DNA of 9,230 bases from positions 1 to 9,230 of the forward strand of contig CALUCE010000024.1 of NCBI GenBank assembly GCA_943914475.1, given 5' to 3'. This DNA is from an uncultured Anaerococcus sp. (lineage in GTDB: Bacteria; Bacillota; Clostridia; Tissierellales; Peptoniphilaceae). A program made the position numbers and the translations under genes. The notes beneath the pieces were generated by a model. That model was given only the letters and a program-made list of their open reading frames with translations. It made no database searches and had not been told where the DNA came from. Shown here piece after piece: positions 5,343 to 9,230 of the stretch (position 1 is the first letter of the stretch; each line of letters opens with the position of its first letter).

Positions 5343-5364
5343 AAAGGAGCCTTAGGGCTCTTTT
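5343..5364 (+). terminator. Intrinsic terminator after the lipoprotein gene
   Basis: AAAGGAGCC (5343-5351) pairs with GGCTCTTTT (5356-5364) around a TTAG loop (9 bp, one G-U), one base after the stop codon. Its 3' arm provides the T-run. The A-run on the left means it could also act weakly in reverse. Confidence 0.75.
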
Positions 5365-5376
5365 ACTTTACCCAGA

Positions 5377-5404
5377 TAGTTAAGAAGGGCACTTGGGGTA
5401 TAAT
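5377..5404 (+). promoter_or_regulatory. Probable promoter of pepF
   Basis: A perfect TATAAT lies at 5399-5404 with a weak -35 (TAGTTA, 5377-5382, spacer 16) between the preceding terminator and the pepF start. The leader is about 30 bases and ends in a strong AAGGAGGA site (5433-5440), three bases before the ATG. Confidence 0.5.
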
Positions 5405-5443
5405 AATAGGAGTTAAGAAAGAGAGAAATTTTAAGGAGGAGAC

Positions 5444-7228
5444 ATGGAAAGAAGTACAATTGATGAAAGCCTAAAGTGGGATACCTCAAAAATTTTTAAG
5501 GAAGATGAGGATTTTTATAAGGCTATTGATGAGATTAAAGAACTAATAGAAGTAAACAAGGCCTACAAGGACAAAATTACAGAAAATGCAGATACTTTCT
5601 ATAAGTTTTTAAAGGATAACGAAAAACTTGAAAGACTAGCATCAAAGACCTATGTTTATGGTTCATTAAAGTCAGACGAAGATACCAGGGTAACAAAATA
5701 CCAAGAAATGCGTCAAACCATAACCAACCTTTATGCTAAACTTCAAAGCGAACTTTCCTTTATCACACCAGAGATCTTAAAGACTGACTATGAAAAAATA
5801 AAATCCTTCATAGACGAAAAGGAAGAACTTAAAATATATGATCATTTCTTTGAAAACTTCTTTAGGGCCAAGGACCACACCCTTACAGAATCAGAAGAAA
5901 AAATCATAGCTTCCTATTCTAAACTATCTCAAGTACCACAAATGACCTTTATGATACTAAACAATGCGGATATGACTTTCCCAAGTGTAGAAAAGGATGG
6001 GGAAGAGGTAAAGATTACCAATGCCAACTTTACCCAACTCCAAGAAGATCCAGATAGGGACTTTAGAAGAGAAGTTTATGAAAAATATTACCAAACCTAC
6101 AAGCAATTCTCAAACACAGCTGCAAGTCTTCTAGATGGTGAACTTACAGCCAATAATACAGAATCAAAATTAAGAAATTACTCTTCTGCTAGAGAAATGT
6201 CACTTTTCAAAAACAACCTACCAGAAGAAGTTTATGATAACCTAATAGAAGTTATCCATGAAAATATGGATATCCACCAAGATTACACCAAACTTAGAAA
6301 AGAAGTTTTGGGAGTAGATGATTTATCCTTCCACGATATCTATATGCCACTAGTGGAAGACTATAACAAAAAATACACTTTTGAAGAAGCCAAGGCTTTG
6401 ATTATGGAAGCTATAAAGCCTCTAGGAGAAGACTATGTTAAACAAGCTGCCAGAGGTTTTGAAGAAAGATGGTTTGACGTTTGTGCAAACACAGGCAAGA
6501 GATCTGGAGGATATTCATCAGGATCTTATGATACAGAGCCATACATTCTTTTAAACTACAATGACTCACTAGATTCTATGTTTACTACAGTCCATGAACT
6601 AGGCCACTCTATGCACTCCTACTATACAAGGAGCAACCAACCATATATCTATGGGTCTTATTCAATCTTTTTGGCAGAAATAGCATCAACAACCAATGAG
6701 CTACTTCTTTTAAACTATATGCTTGAAAGAACTGAAGATAAAAAGGAAAAAGCCTATTTACTAGACCACTATGTAAACTCCTTTAAGTCTACAGTATTTA
6801 GACAAACCTTATTTGCAGAATTTGAACACAAGGTAAACAAGCTAGTAGAAGAAGGAAAACCTGTAACAGCAGAAAGTCTAGATAAAATCTACCACGACTT
6901 AAATGTAGAATATTTTGGAGATGCTATAAATGTAGATGAATATATCTCTACAGAATGGGCAAGAATACCACACTTCTATATGTTCTACTATGTTTTCCAA
7001 TATGCTACAGGATTCTCATCTGCAGTTACCCTATCAGAAAAAATCCTACATGGAACAGATGAAGAAAGAGAAAAATACCTAAACTTCCTAAAAGCAGGAG
7101 AAAGCAAGTATCCACTTGAAGTCTTAAAAGAAGCAGGTGTCGATATGACCAACAAAGACGCCATGCAAAAAGCTATGGATGTAGCTAGGGAAAAAATGAA
7201 AGAGTTAAGAGAAGTTTTAGGAAAATAG
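5444..7228 (+). CDS. pepF: Oligoendopeptidase F (M3 family zinc metallopeptidase)
   Basis: PepF is a cytoplasmic zinc endopeptidase that cleaves short peptides, in peptide use and turnover. The 594 residues match the family's usual length of about 600. The N-terminal half is an all-helical domain starting with the typical ESLKWDTSKIF (8-18). The catalytic M3 motif is HELGH (384-388), with Glu412 in FLAEIAST (409-416) as the third zinc ligand. Downstream, HFYMFYYVFQYATG (510-523) carries the conserved His and Tyr residues that contact substrate in this family. Codons and spacing look native. The start is fixed by the strong AAGGAGGA site. It has its own likely promoter and a terminator, so it appears monocistronic. 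No signal peptide is present. Confidence 0.96.
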   Translation: MERSTIDESLKWDTSKIFKEDEDFYKAIDEIKELIEVNKAYKDKITENADTFYKFLKDNEKLERLASKTYVYGSLKSDEDTRVTKYQEMRQTITNLYAKLQSELSFITPEILKTDYEKIKSFIDEKEELKIYDHFFENFFRAKDHTLTESEEKIIASYSKLSQVPQMTFMILNNADMTFPSVEKDGEEVKITNANFTQLQEDPDRDFRREVYEKYYQTYKQFSNTAASLLDGELTANNTESKLRNYSSAREMSLFKNNLPEEVYDNLIEVIHENMDIHQDYTKLRKEVLGVDDLSFHDIYMPLVEDYNKKYTFEEAKALIMEAIKPLGEDYVKQAARGFEERWFDVCANTGKRSGGYSSGSYDTEPYILLNYNDSLDSMFTTVHELGHSMHSYYTRSNQPYIYGSYSIFLAEIASTTNELLLLNYMLERTEDKKEKAYLLDHYVNSFKSTVFRQTLFAEFEHKVNKLVEEGKPVTAESLDKIYHDLNVEYFGDAINVDEYISTEWARIPHFYMFYYVFQYATGFSSAVTLSEKILHGTDEEREKYLNFLKAGESKYPLEVLKEAGVDMTNKDAMQKAMDVAREKMKELREVLGK

Positions 7229-7242
7229 AAAAATAAGAATTT

Positions 7243-7277
7243 AAAAAGTCTACTAGATAATACCTAGTAGACTTTTT
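7243..7277. terminator. Bidirectional terminator between pepF and the yjiH-type gene
   Basis: AAAAAGTCTACTAG (7243-7256) and CTAGTAGACTTTTT (7264-7277) pair perfectly over 14 bp around a seven-base loop. A-run and T-run flanks make it work on both strands, as expected between these two converging genes. Confidence 0.92.
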
Positions 7278-7301
7278 ACTTTGCTAAAATTTATTTTGTA
7301 C

Positions 7302-8699
7302 TTAGAACAAGAAGTGGGCAAAGAGCACTACAACTGGAAGGGTAATAATAGTCCTTAGTAAGAAAAGGAGGAATAGGTCCAAAAAGCTAACAGGAAGCTT
7401 GGATCCTAGTATTACAGAACCAGTTTCAGACATATATAAAAGCTGACTTACTGAAAGGGCTCCTACAATAAATCTTGCCATAGGACTTGCAAATTCTGCA
7501 GCTAATATGGAAGGAACTACCATATCAGCAAAACCAACTACAACTGTCTCGCTAACCGCTGCCGCTTCTGGTATTTTTAAAAGTTTCAATAAAGGTAAAA
7601 ATGGCTTACCCATAAGAGTAAAGACCTTAGTTTCTACAGAAACAACAAGGGCAAGAGTACCAACAGCCATTATGGTAGGAATAACTCCCAACCAGAGGTT
7701 TAGAACAGTCTTACAGGCATTGGTAAAGTAATTTTTAACTCCGTTATTAGACTTTGCCTTATCAACAGCAAGCTTTAGTCCCCATTGGTGCTTGGTGTAG
7801 CCTTCAGGAATAGCTTCAGGCATGGCTTTCTTTTGACCCATATAATAAGAATCTTCTTTTCTAGAAAGAGGTGGGATCTTTGGCAAAATAAGTGCTGCCA
7901 CTATACCAGATACAGCCACTGTCAAGTAGAAGAAGCCAAAATATGAAGTTAGGCCAACATTTTCCAAAACTACCAAGCAGAAAGTAATAGAAACTGCAGA
8001 AAAAGTTGTAGCAATCATAGCAGCTTCCCTAGCAGAATAATAGCCTTCCTCGTATTGTTTGGAAGTTAAGGTAACTCCAATAGTTCCATCCCCTATCCAA
8101 GATGCCAAACAGTCTATGGCAGACCTACCTGGTAGGTTGAAGAGAGGTCTCATAATAGAAGTTAAAAACACTCCCACATATTCTAAGAAACCAAACTCAG
8201 TTAAAAAAGGAAGAACAAAGCTCGCTACCAAAAAGATGGTAAACAAACCACAAATAAGGTCATAAAGTATAAGACCTCCAGTATCATCACTATAGATAAG
8301 ACTAGGTCCAATCTTTAAGGCAGTCATTAAGCCAATGATTAGCCCTAAAAACCTAACGAAAAGACCAAATCTAGATATATCAGAAACATCTTTTAAAATT
8401 TCACTTTCTTCAATCCATTTAGGTTTAAAAAGTCTATAGATTAATCCTAGGCCAGTAGAGATAACAATACAGATCAAAACTAGAATATAGATAGGAACTA
8501 CAGAATCAATCCCGTCATAAATAGCATTAGAAATAACAGAAACAAGGACTGTAGATTGACCATTAATATTAAAAGGAGTCATCAATAAAAGAACACCTAT
8601 AATAGATGGTATAAGGAAAGATAAGATTTCCTTAGTAGATATTTTCCTTGGACTGTTTTCTTTTAAATTGTTATTAGAATTTTCATTATTACTTTGCAA
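7302..8699 (-). CDS. YjiH family nucleoside-recognition (Gate) domain membrane protein
   Basis: The 465-residue product is a polytopic membrane protein with about ten hydrophobic segments after a short Asn/Ser-rich cytoplasmic N-terminus (1-20). It matches the YjiH family, which contains a Gate/nucleoside-recognition domain. The diagnostic stretch GRSAIDCLASWIGDG (191-205) is followed by TLTSKQYEEGYYSAREAAMIATTFSAVS; near the end are SETVVVGFADM and MSETGSVILG. The transported or sensed compound of this family is not established, so a substrate should not be assigned. The start is TTG: AAAGGA (8707-8712) lies seven bases before it. Two ATGs closer to the ribosome binding site are out of frame and lead to a stop after about a dozen codons. 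The gene converges on pepF with a shared terminator. Confidence 0.9.
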   Translation of the reverse strand: MQSNNENSNNNLKENSPRKISTKEILSFLIPSIIGVLLLMTPFNINGQSTVLVSVISNAIYDGIDSVVPIYILVLICIVISTGLGLIYRLFKPKWIEESEILKDVSDISRFGLFVRFLGLIIGLMTALKIGPSLIYSDDTGGLILYDLICGLFTIFLVASFVLPFLTEFGFLEYVGVFLTSIMRPLFNLPGRSAIDCLASWIGDGTIGVTLTSKQYEEGYYSAREAAMIATTFSAVSITFCLVVLENVGLTSYFGFFYLTVAVSGIVAALILPKIPPLSRKEDSYYMGQKKAMPEAIPEGYTKHQWGLKLAVDKAKSNNGVKNYFTNACKTVLNLWLGVIPTIMAVGTLALVVSVETKVFTLMGKPFLPLLKLLKIPEAAAVSETVVVGFADMVVPSILAAEFASPMARFIVGALSVSQLLYMSETGSVILGSKLPVSFLDLFLLFLLRTIITLPVVVLFAHFLF

Positions 8700-8712
8700 A
8701 ACATCATCCTTT
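8697..8712 (-). promoter_or_regulatory. Ribosome binding site that selects a TTG start
   Basis: AAAGGA at 8712-8707 is seven bases from TTG at 8699-8697, an ideal spacing. ATG at 8707-8705 or 8704-8702 overlaps or nearly touches the site and is in another frame, so TTG is the supported start. Confidence 0.75.
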
Positions 8713-8747
8713 ACTTAAAAAACATATAATTATCATATTAACAATAT

Positions 8748-8808
8748 TAAATTTACATTTCTTTATAAAAAATAAGCTCGACATCAAAAGAAAAATATGT
8801 AAATTTAC
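8748..8808. repeat. Pair of inverted TAAATTTACAT sites upstream of the yjiH-type gene
   Basis: TAAATTTACAT at 8748-8758 recurs inverted at 8797-8807 (11 of 11 bases). The second copy lies in a perfect 10-base palindrome GTAAATTTAC (8799-8808). The palindrome centres are 52 bases apart, close to five helical turns. This could be an operator pair or a long hairpin. In such AT-rich DNA chance cannot be excluded. Confidence 0.3.
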
Positions 8809-8924
8809 TGCTTAAAGTATACCAAAGATAAAAAGAATTAACAAAAGTATTTTCTGTAAATAAGTATTAAGTAAAATATGTTAAATCTATATATAAAGAA
8901 GGAAAAAATATTGTAAAAAAATAT

Positions 8925-8953
8925 TTGACAAGTTAGAAAAAAGATAGTATTAT
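8925..8953 (+). promoter_or_regulatory. Tandem promoter P1 (with AT-rich upstream element)
   Basis: TTGACA (8925-8930), a 17-base spacer and TATTAT (8948-8953) form a near-perfect sigma-A promoter. A run of A and T tracts (8902-8924) directly upstream resembles an UP element. The predicted start near 8960 opens with an AGCAC...GTGCT hairpin (8959-8979). Confidence 0.8.
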
Positions 8954-9000
8954 AATTGAGCACAGCAAAAAACGGTGCTAACATTTTATGAAAGTAAGAC

Positions 9001-9029
9001 TTGACAAAAGTTTTTATCTATCATATAAT
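9001..9029 (+). promoter_or_regulatory. Tandem promoter P2 (perfect consensus)
   Basis: TTGACA (9001-9006), 17-base spacer and TATAAT (9024-9029) match the sigma-A consensus at all twelve positions. It lies 76 bases after P1 in the same direction, with no start codon or gene between. Confidence 0.85.
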
Positions 9030-9096
9030 GAATTTAATATCATTCAGAAAATCTTTGGAGAAATCAAAAGAATTTCATAAAAGATGAAAAATAAAT

Positions 9097-9125
9097 TTGA
9101 CAAACCAAAAATAAGCTGGTATGAT
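9097..9125 (+). promoter_or_regulatory. Tandem promoter P3 (extended -10)
   Basis: TTGACA (9097-9102), 17-base spacer and TATGAT (9120-9125), preceded by TGG that gives an extended -10. The predicted start is about 9132, at a GTCG...CGAC hairpin (9132-9150). Confidence 0.85.
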
Positions 9126-9131
9126 ATAAAA

Positions 9132-9230
9132 GTCGCTACAAGTTAACGACGAATGAACCTCAAAAAATTATATAGAAACAACAACCAAAGTAAACTTGTT
9201 AAAAGTAAATGACTTTGAGTAACCTAAAAC
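9132..9230 (+). other. Untranslated leader after the tandem promoters, probably of an rRNA operon
   Basis: No ribosome binding site or reading frame is seen after P3. ACAAGTTAAC (9138-9147) can pair with GTAAACTTGT (9190-9199) at nine of ten positions. TGACTTTGAGTAAC near 9210-9223 resembles the boxA-type antitermination sequence of Firmicutes rrn leaders. Three strong tandem promoters plus such a leader are typical upstream of 16S rRNA. The gene itself would lie beyond the window, so this is inference. Confidence 0.5.

Noticed and set aside
7507..8265. Two + strand frames (7507-7731 and 8059-8265)
   Set aside because: Both are antisense to the YjiH-family gene, Thr/Lys-rich and without ribosome binding sites.
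8700..8900. Promoter for the yjiH-type gene
   Set aside because: Several TATGAT/TATAAT-like words occur in this AT-rich stretch, but none has a convincing -35 at 16-18 bases on the minus strand, so no site was called.
1..9230. CRISPR array, tRNA genes, insertion sequence ends
   Set aside because: No regularly spaced direct repeats, no cloverleaf-like sequences with T-loop and acceptor pairing, and no transposase-like frames were seen.

Overview
The window looks like chromosomal DNA of a low-GC Gram-positive anaerobe. The evidence is AT-rich DNA, AGGAGG-type ribosome binding sites, tight operons, rho-independent terminators, TTG starts, an ECF S component and an oligoendopeptidase F. The gene set and protein style suggest a Gram-positive anaerobic coccus of the Peptoniphilaceae kind (Anaerococcus/Peptoniphilus-like). 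That placement is inference, because no marker gene lies fully inside the window.

Layout. (1) Positions 1-54 are the 3' end (domain V remnant and complete domain VI) of a group II intron on the + strand. (2) Positions 54-2186, minus strand, hold a thiazole-salvage operon, thiW-thiM-thiE, followed by a small unrecognised ORF whose stop codon touches the intron boundary. ThiW imports hydroxyethylthiazole, ThiM phosphorylates it, and ThiE joins it to HMP-PP to make thiamine phosphate. No TPP riboswitch motif is visible in the 5' leader. Instead there is a structured leader with an intrinsic terminator just ahead of the thiW ribosome binding site. (3) Positions 2187-2591 form a divergent intergenic region that also carries a promoter-hairpin-terminator unit on the minus strand, which could encode an ~85 nt RNA. 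(4) 2592-3704 + is a divergent member of the glycerate kinase family, ending in its own terminator. (5) 3791-5342 + is a two-gene unit: a rhomboid intramembrane protease and a lipoprotein of unknown function, one base apart. (6) 5444-7228 + is oligoendopeptidase F (M3 metallopeptidase), ending in a strong bidirectional terminator shared with the convergent gene. (7) 7302-8699, minus strand, is a YjiH-family membrane protein with a TTG start.

(8) Positions 8700-9230 have no gene. They contain three successive near-perfect sigma-70/sigma-A promoters on the + strand, all with 17-base spacers, followed by a leader with potential long-range pairing. This is the usual layout upstream of an rRNA operon, which would begin just past the window edge.

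Most genes are ordinary housekeeping or accessory metabolism. The parts most worth a second look are the non-TPP attenuator-like leader of the thiamine salvage operon, the orphan small-RNA-like unit beside it, the glycerate kinase homologue with altered active-site motifs, and the intron junction at the end of the thi operon.
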